NCBI GenBank assembly: GCA_949372595.1
Contig: CASIAN010000027.1
Location: forward strand, 29,718 to 93,717
Direction: 5' to 3'
Source: CPC320 sp002336405
GTDB lineage: Bacteria > Pseudomonadota > Alphaproteobacteria > Rhodobacterales > Rhodobacteraceae
DNA: 64,000 nucleotides
Shown here: positions 43,908-53,608 of the stretch, one piece after another
Position numbering within the stretch: the stretch's first letter is position 1
Layout: each line of letters begins with the position of its first letter
Notes under the pieces: generated by a model
Told to the model about the DNA's origin: nothing
What the model saw: only the letters and a program-made list of their open reading frames with translations
Database searches by the model: none
Made by a program: the position numbers and the translations under genes

Positions 43908-44404
43908 GGTATCTTGCTCTTTGACAAAGCCTGTGCCAGCAAAACAGAAACCATCAGGTTAGCAGGCTAAACGAAACCATGATCTCCCTTAACAGGGCTG
44001 CTAAATGGTCGAAAAACTAGGACCACATTTGTTTTGACCCGACATCTATCTAGGAAAAATTGTTTTCCGTTTACCTGTTGGGGGGCAATAGTTAAGTTTT
44101 GTCTGGCATCTGGTCCTATATTTTCCAACAAAGTCGTTTGAAAACACAGCTTCCTTTCCATACATATCAAAGAATACCGATCAAGAAAGTCATCTCAGAA
44201 AGTTAGGTCACCGACCAGTACACCACTGAAAGATGCGGGGAACTTTCAATCGTTTCAAACAGGTATATGTGTGAACACAAAAAACCAACTAAATCTATTA
44301 TAATTGGGGTATACGCACTTACCAGATCGTGTGCTTGCCCAAGCGTTGAAACTGCGCCCCAAACATGGGATGCTCGTATGTAGCGCAAAGCAAAGAGGGC
44401 CGCG
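43908..44404. other. Intergenic, no gene supported
   Basis: About 500 bp between the IS3 remnant and the ProC-like gene. No recognised frame, RNA or clear promoter. Confidence 0.4.
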
Positions 44405-45184
44405 ATGAGATTAGGTTTTATTGGAACGGGGGTTATCACAGAGGCCATCATTACTGGAGTGGTGAAATCTGAATATCCAGTATCAGATATCTTTGTATCG
44501 CTGCGCAACCGCGAGGTTTCAAAGCGTCTCGCAATGATGAGTTCGAAAGTCAAAGTGCTAGACGACAATCAGGCTATTATAGATCAGTCTGATATGATTT
44601 TTCTAGCTGTCTTGCCCCAGCAAGCCGAAAAGGTCTTATTCCCACTGCACTTTGGCGATCTGTCACAGATCGTTAGCTTGATTGCTACAATATCAATTGA
44701 GAGACTGCGTAAGTGGACCTCACTCAAAGCTCCACTGTCGCGCGTGGTGCCATTACCGATCGTCGCAAATCATGATGGAATGACCACTGTGTTTCCCCCT
44801 TCTAAGACTGTGCAGGACCTGTTTGGCCATCTTGGTAAGGTTGTGCCTATCGAGACTATTGAGACTTTTAACGCATTTGTGGTCGCGAGTACAACAATGG
44901 GACTTTATTTTGATACGCTCGAAACCATGGCCCAATGGCTGGGCACTAAAGGGGCAGACTACACCAGCGCAAGAACCTATCTCAGCGCCCTCAACTATGG
45001 CCTTGCGCAGACGGCCATCACGCAACCTGAGATTGGATTTGCACAATTGCGACAAGACCATTCCACGCCGCAGGGTCTTAACCAGCATGTTGCAGAGCAG
45101 TTTCGCGCCAATGGTGGGCATGACGCAGTGCTTGCAGCGTTTGAAAGCGTCGAAAAATATATGCAGAAACTAAGTGAGACTTAG
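44405..45184 (+). CDS. Pyrroline-5-carboxylate-reductase-like oxidoreductase
   Basis: A 259-residue ProC-family protein. The Rossmann motif LGFIGTGVITEAIITG is at the N-terminus, followed by FVSLRNREVSKRLA, DMIFLAVLPQQAE and VVPLPIVANHDG, where ProC has the R-x-M-P-N signature; the Asn is not obvious here. The second domain lacks a well-conserved proline-reductase ending. True ProC function is uncertain; a related imine or ketimine reductase is possible. It is alone, 385 bp before another NAD(P)-binding enzyme gene. Confidence 0.7.
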   Translation: MRLGFIGTGVITEAIITGVVKSEYPVSDIFVSLRNREVSKRLAMMSSKVKVLDDNQAIIDQSDMIFLAVLPQQAEKVLFPLHFGDLSQIVSLIATISIERLRKWTSLKAPLSRVVPLPIVANHDGMTTVFPPSKTVQDLFGHLGKVVPIETIETFNAFVVASTTMGLYFDTLETMAQWLGTKGADYTSARTYLSALNYGLAQTAITQPEIGFAQLRQDHSTPQGLNQHVAEQFRANGGHDAVLAAFESVEKYMQKLSET

Positions 45185-45568
45185 GCACCAATCATCAAGC
45201 AAAAAAGGCACGCTATCTAAAGAGCGCCTAAGTACCCTGTAAGGGCCCACCTCGGCACTCCGGGTTGCGGGGCTCTTAGCATCATCTAGAAATTTCCGTA
45301 TACCGAAGCGGGCTCAACCCTGATCTTTGCGTTAGGCTTACGCGCATGTCAGCCGATTTAATTAAAGGTTCAACAGCCGCTTATCGCCTCGCAATCCACC
45401 CCACTATTATATAATCAGGGTCTGGTAAGTGTTGCTGTACCCACCATTGCTAGGTTGAGGCGGCTTGCAGCCATCCTAGAGATCTTAAATAGGTTAGGAT
45501 AGATCAGGTTCCCAAACCACATTATTGTGGGGCTTTAAAATCCAGACCGATATAATAAGGACGTAAAA
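45185..45568. other. Intergenic, no gene supported
   Basis: About 385 bp. An imperfect hairpin (AGGCACGCT and AGCGCCT, about 45209-45232) after the ProC-like gene could be a weak terminator without a strong T-run. Nothing else recognised. Confidence 0.4.
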
Positions 45569-46471
45569 ATGACAAAACCTAAGATCGGATTTATTGGACT
45601 GGGTCTGATGGGAGCCGCCATGGTTAGCCGTTTGCAAGACCTTCAATATCCAGTGACCGTTTGCGCAAATAAATCACGCCCTAGAATAGACGCTGCAGTT
45701 GCACGTGGCGCCATTGAAGTGAGGACAGCCCGCAGAGTCGCTGAGCATAGTGATATTATCATGTTGTGCATGGATACCAGTGCCAGCGTAGAATCTCGCA
45801 TCCGCGGTTCTGAGGGCCTGATCTCTGGGCTGAAACCTAAATCTGTAGTCATCGATTTTGGCACATCGCTGCCTAACAGCACCCGTGCTCTTGGGGCGGA
45901 AATCGCGGCATCTGGTGGGTTTTACCTAGACGCACCCTTGGGGCGCACCCCAAGTCATGCCTTAGAGGGAAAACTGAATATTATGGCGTCGGGGGATAAA
46001 TCCGCCTTTGACGCAGTTTTTGATGTTTTGCAGGACTTGGGCGAAAACGTTTTCCATCTTGGTGCGCTTGGCTCTGGCCATACTATTAAATTGATCAATA
46101 ATTTTTTTGGAATGACAGTCGCCAATGCGATGGCCGAATCCTTCGCCCTTGCGGATATTGCCGGTGTTGACCGCGCGCAAATGCACAGCGTTATGGCGGC
46201 AGGTCCCTTGCATTCGGGCATGATGGACTTCGTTAAAGCCTATGCAGTGGATGACGACCCCAACCAACTGGCCTTTGCGATCAAAAATGCGGCTAAAGAT
46301 GTTGGATATTATGCCCAGATGGCACAGGAAGCCGGTGTTGAGAGTTTCATGTCTCATGGACCTCTCACGGCACTTAAGGCCGCGATAGACCAAGGGCGTG
46401 GTGAGCACATGGTAAGCCAAATGGTTGATTTTTATGCGGATGAGTTCAAAGGTCAAATGGGCCAAGATTAA
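45569..46471 (+). CDS. 3-hydroxyisobutyrate-dehydrogenase-family oxidoreductase
   Basis: A 300-residue beta-hydroxyacid dehydrogenase. NAD motif GFIGLGLMGAAMVSRL, substrate motif DAPLGRTPSHALEGKLNIMA (the family DAPVSGG position) and the catalytic Lys174 in GSGHTIKLINNFFG. The altered substrate loop (LGRT instead of VSGG) suggests an unusual small hydroxyacid. It is followed by a convergent TRAP transporter operon. Confidence 0.82.
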   Translation: MTKPKIGFIGLGLMGAAMVSRLQDLQYPVTVCANKSRPRIDAAVARGAIEVRTARRVAEHSDIIMLCMDTSASVESRIRGSEGLISGLKPKSVVIDFGTSLPNSTRALGAEIAASGGFYLDAPLGRTPSHALEGKLNIMASGDKSAFDAVFDVLQDLGENVFHLGALGSGHTIKLINNFFGMTVANAMAESFALADIAGVDRAQMHSVMAAGPLHSGMMDFVKAYAVDDDPNQLAFAIKNAAKDVGYYAQMAQEAGVESFMSHGPLTALKAAIDQGRGEHMVSQMVDFYADEFKGQMGQD

Positions 46472-46853
46472 TTGACGCCTCAAAACAACAGGTTGCATCA
46501 TGGGGCGGGGTATCGGGCTTTTAGCGATTGGTCATCAGATCAGAACGAGTGAACATGCATTAACGAAACCTAAGAGATTGCTATTATCTCAAAACCCTGA
46601 AAGAACAAGAAGCTAGTCAACAATCCAGCCCACCACCCGCGCCAAGCCACCCGTTGCAAAGAGCAATAAGATAAAGGCTGCCCTAAAAAAAACCGCCTAA
46701 GCGTCTGCATTGATGACCGACAGCTCAGGTGTATCAATAAAACAGGGTTTGCATCTAAGATGGGGACTTGGCGGCCCCTCGCAGGACTGCCGTAATAAAT
46801 TGCGTATTTTTGTAATTTCACCACAGAGTTACTCAGAATAATCCTTGAACGCG
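46472..46853. other. Intergenic, possible decayed reading frame
   Basis: About 380 bp between convergent genes. In the reverse strand, near 46620-46690, one frame reads AAFILLLFATGGLARVVGWI, like the end of a small membrane protein, but it is too short and isolated to call. No terminator was identified. Confidence 0.3.
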
Positions 46854-48671
46854 CTAGAAACCAATCAAAAGCAAAGATAATCCGAGAATAAAGCAACCAA
46901 ACCGCTTAAAAAAATTCTGTTGTCCAATAATGGCATAAGATATGGCGGCAAGGGACATTAAAATCTTAACAAACGCCACAAGAGATAAGAGCGGCGTACT
47001 ATTTACGGTGAGTAAATAAGGGTGAACGATCATTCCGATTGGAATAAGATACAGGCCGATGCCCAGCGACATCGCGGTAAGCGCCACCTTACCCCAATTC
47101 TCGCCAACCATACCCGCCGCGATAAAAACTCCCCCGCACACAGGTGGGGTAATTGTTGACAACAAAGCATACCAAAAAACAAACAAATGCACCGTCAATG
47201 GCGCCAGTCCCAAATCAATCAACGCGGGACCTGCCACGGACACACAAATTACGTATGCAGCGGTTGTTGGAACTTCCATACCCAGAAACAGGCAGGCGAG
47301 CGCCGTCAACAACAGAGCCGGCCAAATACGTCCACCAGAAAAGGACAGAATTAACGATGTCACCTTAATTCCCAAGCCGGTAATCGACAGAACGCCAATG
47401 ATGATCGACGCGCAAAGAATGATTGAGGCGATCATCGCAATCTGTTTGCCGGCGGTCAGGCATGCGTCACATAGTTTTCGAACCGCTGCCACCATATTGA
47501 ATTTCAATTTAGCGTCAAAAGATAAGAGGCAGGCCGCTACCAAAATGGCAACAGCTGCAGCGTATTGCGGGGTAAAGCCGTGAAACATAACGATCAGCAA
47601 AGTTGAAAATGGCACCAAGAAGAAACACGCAGTTATGAAAACAGTTCGCGCTGCCGGGCGCGCGTCGTCTTCCATCGGCTTCAAGCCATAGCGGATCGCA
47701 TATATGTCTACCCCAAACCACACAGCACAGAAAAACAGCAAAGCAGGCAGGCTGGCAGCGATTATGATATTTGAATAGGGAATGCCGGTCAGTTCCACCA
47801 TTACAAACGCGCCTGCCCCCATCAGCGGCGGCATGATTTGTCCCCCCGAAGAGGCCACAGCCTCAACCGCCGCAGCAATCCGCTTGGGATAACCAAGGCC
47901 CACCATCGCAGGCAATGTCACCATACCCGTTGAGGCCACATTCGCAGACGCAGATCCTGATATGGATCCGAACAAGGCCGATGAAAGAACCGAGACCTTG
48001 GCCGCGCCACCACGCAACCGGCCAGCGACATAAGACGCCACATTCATAAAACCGGCTCCAGCTTCTCCTGCATTGAGCACCGCCCCAAAGATGACGAATA
48101 CGGCGACAATTGAAACTGAAACACCCGTAAGACTTCCCCAGATTCCCCCTTCGGCAATGACCATCGTGCCCAAAAAACTCATCAGTGGAGTGCCTGGATG
48201 GCCAAATTCTCCAGGTATGTTTTGACCAAAAAGACCGTACAGCAAAGCGGAAACCGCAAGAAGTGGTAACGGCCAACCAATGGCCCGCCGGGCCATTTCT
48301 AATACCGTGATGAGCAGCACCACGGCAATGACGGTTTGAAACCCGCCACCAAGATAGCCGTATTGGTCGAGTAGTGCGCTGTTGTTTAACGCAATCCATA
48401 AACAGGCCCCTACACCGACCAAGGTAAACCCCCAGTTGACAAATTTGGAACGATCAGATGTCGCGTTAAAAAGAAAAATCCACGGGACAACCAATGCCAT
48501 ATGCAGCGGGCGGGATACCAAATTTGGAATAAGTCCAGAGAAAATTAGCCAAAGGTGGAAGACAATCGAAATCGCCCCTAGGATCACCCAAATCGATCTT
48601 TTCAAAATATCAAAGCTCATCTTGTTATCGTCGACCATCTTGTCAAAGCCGGTCGACGAGCCGGTTTTCAA
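46854..48671 (-). CDS. TRAP transporter fused permease (TAXI type)
   Basis: A polytopic membrane protein of about 600 residues, combining the small (DctQ-like) and large (DctM-like) TRAP membrane subunits. Key segments are GLFGQNIPGEFGHPG, SVLSSALFGSISGSASANVA, MVTLPAMVGLGYPKRIAAAV, SSGGQIMPPLMGAGAFVMVE and GMEVPTTAAYVICVSVAGPA. The frame opens at TTG 48671, but ATG 48638 or 48620 are equally likely starts. It lies 7 bp after the TAXI receptor gene and forms a Na+-dependent uptake system with it. The substrate is unknown. Confidence 0.83.
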   Translation of the reverse strand: MKTGSSTGFDKMVDDNKMSFDILKRSIWVILGAISIVFHLWLIFSGLIPNLVSRPLHMALVVPWIFLFNATSDRSKFVNWGFTLVGVGACLWIALNNSALLDQYGYLGGGFQTVIAVVLLITVLEMARRAIGWPLPLLAVSALLYGLFGQNIPGEFGHPGTPLMSFLGTMVIAEGGIWGSLTGVSVSIVAVFVIFGAVLNAGEAGAGFMNVASYVAGRLRGGAAKVSVLSSALFGSISGSASANVASTGMVTLPAMVGLGYPKRIAAAVEAVASSGGQIMPPLMGAGAFVMVELTGIPYSNIIIAASLPALLFFCAVWFGVDIYAIRYGLKPMEDDARPAARTVFITACFFLVPFSTLLIVMFHGFTPQYAAAVAILVAACLLSFDAKLKFNMVAAVRKLCDACLTAGKQIAMIASIILCASIIIGVLSITGLGIKVTSLILSFSGGRIWPALLLTALACLFLGMEVPTTAAYVICVSVAGPALIDLGLAPLTVHLFVFWYALLSTITPPVCGGVFIAAGMVGENWGKVALTAMSLGIGLYLIPIGMIVHPYLLTVNSTPLLSLVAFVKILMSLAAISYAIIGQQNFFKRFGCFILGLSLLLIGF

Positions 48672-48678
48672 ACCAATT

Positions 48679-49632
48679 TTAATGATGCTGGGCCAGCGTG
48701 GCGCCTGCTTGTTTATAATAGCTCACTGCGCCTGGGTGAATTTCAGTAAGGATATTACTTAGCATATCCAAAGACACGCCATTCCACCATTGGGCGGCGG
48801 CCCCAAGCGCGCCTTTATTTTCCCAATACGTTTTGGTCAGGGCATAAGCGGTGGCGTTATCCATGTCAGTAGTTGTGAACGCAACCACAGGCAGGGAGGT
48901 GGTTATAATATCGTCAGATTGACCCGCATAGGTGTTAGCCGGGATGACAAGACGGGTGCGTTTTGACTGTTTGACCTGATCTTCATTCAGCGAGATCACA
49001 GTCGCCCCGGCAGACGCTGCCGCTTCAATTACGTTCGGAGCGGGAAACGACCCAGCTGTTACAAACCCGTCAATCTGCCCGTTCTTAAGGGCAGGCACCG
49101 CATTCGAAAGCTCAACCTCTGCAAGCGTTACTTTACCCTCTAGGCCGAACATCTTGAGATATTTTGCCCCCTCTTTTGCTCCGAAAGATCCTTTCCCAAG
49201 TAGAATGGTTTTACCTTCCATACCTGCAAAGTCCGACACACCAGAGTTTTTAGACATCACAAAATGCATTGTGAGAGACGGGATCGGAAACAACGCACGA
49301 ATTTCGTCAAATCTGGGATTGGTTTTATCTTTGAACATGGCCTTGCCGCCGCGTGCCAGTTTTATCAGCACAGGCGGTGTCGTGAATACATAGTTCCCTT
49401 TACGGGCAATAACCTCCATTACATTTTGGACAGAGCCTTGGCTCTCTTCAACCGTCACAATCACTTCACCGTTAGACCCGGCCTTCATGCCCTGTGCAAT
49501 TTGCACCGCCATCTGATAATAAGACGAAGTGGATTTCGCTGATTTATAGGTAACACGGGTTTCTGCCATGACCAATGTTGCTGGTAGCAGCGTTATGCCG
49601 ACAACTAGGGTTTTGATGAGTGATTTTAGCAT
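48679..49632 (-). CDS. TAXI-family TRAP transporter solute receptor
   Basis: A 317-residue periplasmic receptor. The signal peptide (MLKSLIKTLVVGITLLPATL) ends near VMA-ETRVTYKS. The TAXI features are SYYQMAVQIAQGMKAG, LLGKGSFGAKEGAKYLKMFG and the C-terminal LTEIHPGAVSYYKQAG. The start at 49632 is set by GGAGA upstream and the signal peptide; an in-frame ATG at 49674 would bury it. It is the intact counterpart of the fossil at 25500-26239. Confidence 0.83.
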   Translation of the reverse strand: MLKSLIKTLVVGITLLPATLVMAETRVTYKSAKSTSSYYQMAVQIAQGMKAGSNGEVIVTVEESQGSVQNVMEVIARKGNYVFTTPPVLIKLARGGKAMFKDKTNPRFDEIRALFPIPSLTMHFVMSKNSGVSDFAGMEGKTILLGKGSFGAKEGAKYLKMFGLEGKVTLAEVELSNAVPALKNGQIDGFVTAGSFPAPNVIEAAASAGATVISLNEDQVKQSKRTRLVIPANTYAGQSDDIITTSLPVVAFTTTDMDNATAYALTKTYWENKGALGAAAQWWNGVSLDMLSNILTEIHPGAVSYYKQAGATLAQHH

Positions 49633-50114
49633 TAAATTCTCTCCTAAAGCTGCTCCAGTTAAAAGCAGGATCACTGTTTTACTATCAATATTTTAGAACT
49701 GATATTATCAAATCGTATATAATTACGACTAAATTACAAGACTGCTCTTAAAAGTTAAGGTCTAACGTTCATTAAAATATTGCTTAGGACCAGCAAGCCA
49801 CCTCTGGCGTTCAACCAAGCAAACTGCAGCAGACAGATCAAACACCACCAAACACGGCATGTGCCCCCGCAATCTTTGCGCACCAACGCACCCAGAGGCA
49901 CCTGTAACAGTTCCGCTCAAGTGACAGTGTGGATCGACCTTGCTGAGGGTCGCGCGTGGGCTGTCAGCCAACGTCCTTAAAACTTTTTTCGCAGCTTTCA
50001 TCCGGTTGATTTATCCCCGACATCGGGTCTTGGTGGCTTTACCGATCCAAACCACCAAAATTATCGCGATTTCCTATCTCCAAAAATTTTGTAACCGTCA
50101 TTCTAGGCCTTGTG
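49633..50114. other. Intergenic, promoter region of the TRAP operon
   Basis: About 480 bp between two reverse-strand genes. It should hold the TRAP operon promoter (49650-49740 is A+T-rich) and the end of the flavin oxidoreductase transcript. Short frames here show no family features. Confidence 0.4.
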
Positions 50115-51266
50115 TCAACCGTCAACGGCAACATAGAAATCAGAAGTTTTTTGCCGACTAGCAAGCCACCAGCCTGACTGCTCAGGCCATGTTTCAAAAT
50201 TGACATCAAACCCCAACGCCAGCGCTGCGTGCGTGGCCCACATTGGATTAACCAAGGCTTCTCGACCAATTGCAATCAAGTCTGCGCCACCCTGCGCAAG
50301 AATATTTTCAGCCTGTTCTGGGTGGGTGATCAGACCAACAGCCATCGTGGTCATTTGTCGGTCTTGGCGCACCCTTTGGGAATATTCCACTTGAAATCCA
50401 GGTTGGCGTTTTTGCCCGTTGCTGGCAGTCGCAGACCCAGCAATACCCCCAGACGAGCAATCCATGACATCCACACCATGCGCTTTCAAGGCACGCGCTA
50501 AAACAACCGTATCTTCAAGCGACCAACCCTCTGGCACGCCGTCAACGGCTGAAGTGCGGAAAAACAATGGCAGGTTCTGTGGCCAAACAGCACGCACAGC
50601 TTGCGTTATCTCAAGCGCCAAACGCATCCGCCCCTCAAGGTTACCACCATATGCATCGCTCCGCTTATTAGATAATGGTGATAGAAAACTGTGCACCAAA
50701 TACCCGTGGGCCCCGTGGATCTCTGCAATTTTATATCCAGCAGCCAGTGCCCGCTGTGCCGCGACAACATAATCTTCAATCAGCTTTTTAATTTCTGACG
50801 TTGTTAATGCATGTGGTACCGGCCATCCGTCGGCTACAGAAATTTCCGATGGTGCAACCGGGATCCACGGCATATCGCCACGTTCAAAATCCGCTTTGTT
50901 AAGAGGACCGTTACCGTACCAAGGCCGCTGCATACCGCCCTTGCGGCCCGCGTGACCCAGCTGTATCGCCGGAATGGCGCCATTGCGCAAAGCGAACTGC
51001 GCGACCTTGGCATGAAACGGAATTTGGCTATCGCACCATAGGCCAGGACATCCATGGGTAATGCGACCCGCTTTTTGAACGGCTGTTGCTTCCGTAAAAA
51101 CGATGCCAGCCCCACCTAAAGCAAACCGGCCCAAGTGGACCAGATGCCAGTCGTCCATATGGCCCTCATGCGCGGAATACTGACACATAGGTGAGATCAC
51201 GACACGGTTACGGGTCTGGATGCCGCGAAGGATCAGCGGGCGGAAGAGCTGGGGGATGTCACTCAT
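50115..51266 (-). CDS. NADH:flavin oxidoreductase, YqjM/NamA-type Old Yellow Enzyme
   Basis: A 383-residue FMN TIM-barrel enzyme. Features are LFRPLILRGIQTRNRVVISP, MCQYSAHEGHMDDWHLVHLG (the class with Cys near the flavin), QLGHAGRKGG, EIHGAHGYLVHSFLSPLSNK, DVMDCSSGGI and GLITHPEQAENILAQGGADL. The start at ATG 51266 puts the barrel at once in register; an upstream ATG at 51305 lacks a site. YqjM-type enzymes reduce C=C bonds of enones. The native substrate is unknown. Confidence 0.83.
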   Translation of the reverse strand: MSDIPQLFRPLILRGIQTRNRVVISPMCQYSAHEGHMDDWHLVHLGRFALGGAGIVFTEATAVQKAGRITHGCPGLWCDSQIPFHAKVAQFALRNGAIPAIQLGHAGRKGGMQRPWYGNGPLNKADFERGDMPWIPVAPSEISVADGWPVPHALTTSEIKKLIEDYVVAAQRALAAGYKIAEIHGAHGYLVHSFLSPLSNKRSDAYGGNLEGRMRLALEITQAVRAVWPQNLPLFFRTSAVDGVPEGWSLEDTVVLARALKAHGVDVMDCSSGGIAGSATASNGQKRQPGFQVEYSQRVRQDRQMTTMAVGLITHPEQAENILAQGGADLIAIGREALVNPMWATHAALALGFDVNFETWPEQSGWWLASRQKTSDFYVAVDG

Positions 51267-51360
51267 TGGGGATCCTGTATTTTTCAAACTACGGTTTAAG
51301 ACCAATTAGGTATATAAAACAAGGGTAGCACAACTTTTTTACAGCTGCTTCACTCTATTT

Positions 51361-53418
51361 CTAGGTGTCCTTCATCAGTCTCAACGCGTCGTAGATTGCT
51401 GCATGTGTATTGCGCGCTGACACGGCGTCACCAATACGGAATAGTTGGAATTTGCCGTTTGGATTGCGGCGTATCCTCTGAGGTTTGCCATCAATCAAAG
51501 CCTGCTGATCGACCGCACCACCGTTTGATGCATATTCTCGCAAGTCAAAATACACATCACAAAGCGGCAGCGTGCCGTAATTCAACACGATCTGATCATA
51601 TTCTGAATGCGTGATGCGGTCCGAGTAATCTGTCCCGATCACAGCACACAGTCGGTTGCCTGCGCGCTCGACGCCCATGAGCCGTTTTGTCACGGTAAAA
51701 GTGACATTGTCATGCTGCAATGTTTTCATGTACGGCACGAGGTTCATTGCCATAACCTCAGGCGCAAAGGTCCGGTCGGGTGTCATAATCTCCACACGCG
51801 CGCCAGCTTGCAAGGCGACTTCTGCAGCTTGAAGCCCTGCATGGTCCCCTGCCTCGTCATAGATCAGCACGTCCCCCGATGGCACGACGTCACCGGAAAG
51901 AATGTCCCAACTGGTTACCAGATGATGCTGATGTTCCTGCGTCTCGTAGAGTTGATCATGCGCAACACCACCTGTCGCAATGATCACCAGTTCAGGCGAC
52001 AGTGCTAAAATGTCGTTTGCCTCAGCCAGCATATTAAAATGAAAGACAACATTCAGTTGTTCACACTGCGCCATGCGCCAATCGATAATACCCATCAATT
52101 CTTTCCGGCGCGGTGTTCGTGCGGTTAGGCGGATTTGGCCACCGGCGGCATCAGCCGCCTCCAAGACAGTCACGTCATGGCCGCGCAAGGCTGCGACGCG
52201 CGCAGCTTCAAGCCCGGCGGGACCTGCACCGACAATGACAACTCGACGGGAAATTTCGGCGCGTGAGATATCATGCGGCATAGTCTGTTCGCGACCGGTC
52301 GCGGCATTGTGGATACACAGAGCCATGCCACCCTGATAAATGCGATCAAGGCAATAGTTTGCCCCTGTGCAAGGCCGGATCGTTTCTTCGCGCCCCTGCT
52401 GGATTTTGCGCACGATATGCGGATCCGCCATATGCGCCCGGGTCATGCCGACCATGTCCAGATGACCAGCCGCAATGGCATGGCGCGCGGTTGCAACGTC
52501 TTGGATGCGCGATGCATGGAAAGTCGGCATTCCAGTTGCCCGCCGAATGTCGCCAGCAATGTCCAAATGCGGCGCACTGGGCATGCCCGCGACAGGGATC
52601 ATTTCGGTCATTGCCGGATCTGTATGGATGCGACCTCGGTTAACGTTCAAGAAATCAATCATACCGCTGTCGCGTAAGTGAGTTGCGATCTCGATCCCTT
52701 CGTCAGCGGTAATGCCACCTTTCTGCATCTCATCGACCGTCCCACGTACACCCACAATGAATTCAGGGCCCGTCCGTTTACGAATAGCACTGAGCACCTC
52801 GAGGCTAAATCGCATGCGATTTTCAAGCGTATCCGCGCCATAAGGGCCATCGAGCGAGTTGGTTAATGGTGACCAAAATTGGTCCAGCAGATGTCCGCCG
52901 GCATACAACTCGATACCGTCCATACCCCCCGCCTGCATACGTTCTGCAGCATCGGAATAATCGGCAATAATCCGGGCGATGTCCCAATCTTCCAAAACTT
53001 TTGGAAAGGCCCGATGGGCAGGTTCGCGATGTGGCCCTGGGCTGACAGACGGCAGCCAGTCACCCTTGTTCCAGCTTGTGCGCCGCCCCAGATGGGTAAG
53101 CTGAATCATCACGGCACAGCCATGTTCATGACAAGCGTCTGTGAGGTCGCGAACCCAAGGCACAACTTCATCTTGATAGGCCAAAATATTATTAAAAACT
53201 GGTGGGCTGTCACGGCTGACTGCAGCGGATCCGGCAGTCATAGTCAGAGCCACGCCACCGCGCGCGCGCTCTGCATGATACGCGCAATAGCGGCCTTTAG
53301 GCATCCCGTCTTCGGGATAGGCGGGTTCATGGCTGGTTGTCATGATCCGGTTTTTCAGTACCAAGTGCTTCAACTGGAAAGGTTGCAAAAGTGGATCCGT
53401 CACACTGCGGTCATGCAT
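51361..53418 (-). CDS. Trimethylamine-dehydrogenase-like flavin oxidoreductase (2,4-dienoyl-CoA reductase family)
   Basis: A 685-residue two-domain enzyme. Residues 1-345 are an FMN barrel (GGMDGIELYAGGHLLDQFWS). Around 350-368 is the Fe-S cluster region and from about 390 a FAD/NAD domain starts with VVIVGAGPAGLEAARVAALR. The cluster motif reads CTGANYC then C368: Cys350, Cys356 and Cys368 are present, but the second ligand of the usual four is Ala353. The subgroup includes enzymes annotated as N-methylproline or histamine/dimethylamine dehydrogenases, so an N-demethylation role is plausible. It is followed, 95 bp downstream, by the YqjM-like gene. Confidence 0.8.
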   Translation of the reverse strand: MHDRSVTDPLLQPFQLKHLVLKNRIMTTSHEPAYPEDGMPKGRYCAYHAERARGGVALTMTAGSAAVSRDSPPVFNNILAYQDEVVPWVRDLTDACHEHGCAVMIQLTHLGRRTSWNKGDWLPSVSPGPHREPAHRAFPKVLEDWDIARIIADYSDAAERMQAGGMDGIELYAGGHLLDQFWSPLTNSLDGPYGADTLENRMRFSLEVLSAIRKRTGPEFIVGVRGTVDEMQKGGITADEGIEIATHLRDSGMIDFLNVNRGRIHTDPAMTEMIPVAGMPSAPHLDIAGDIRRATGMPTFHASRIQDVATARHAIAAGHLDMVGMTRAHMADPHIVRKIQQGREETIRPCTGANYCLDRIYQGGMALCIHNAATGREQTMPHDISRAEISRRVVIVGAGPAGLEAARVAALRGHDVTVLEAADAAGGQIRLTARTPRRKELMGIIDWRMAQCEQLNVVFHFNMLAEANDILALSPELVIIATGGVAHDQLYETQEHQHHLVTSWDILSGDVVPSGDVLIYDEAGDHAGLQAAEVALQAGARVEIMTPDRTFAPEVMAMNLVPYMKTLQHDNVTFTVTKRLMGVERAGNRLCAVIGTDYSDRITHSEYDQIVLNYGTLPLCDVYFDLREYASNGGAVDQQALIDGKPQRIRRNPNGKFQLFRIGDAVSARNTHAAIYDALRLMKDT

Positions 53419-53608
53419 TGGAGATTTCCTTGCCCTCGATTGGAAAGCCTTATCAGCCTGCTTTGAAAAAAGCGTGAACTGAGCAGCTGCCTATCTTTTA
53501 CGAACGTAAGCTCGCTTTCATACGCTGGGTTCGTCTCAGTCTGAATATAGGCGGTTTTTTATTGGGTGCAAAGGCGTTTTATGCACTGGAAGAACACACC
53601 TTGCTGGT

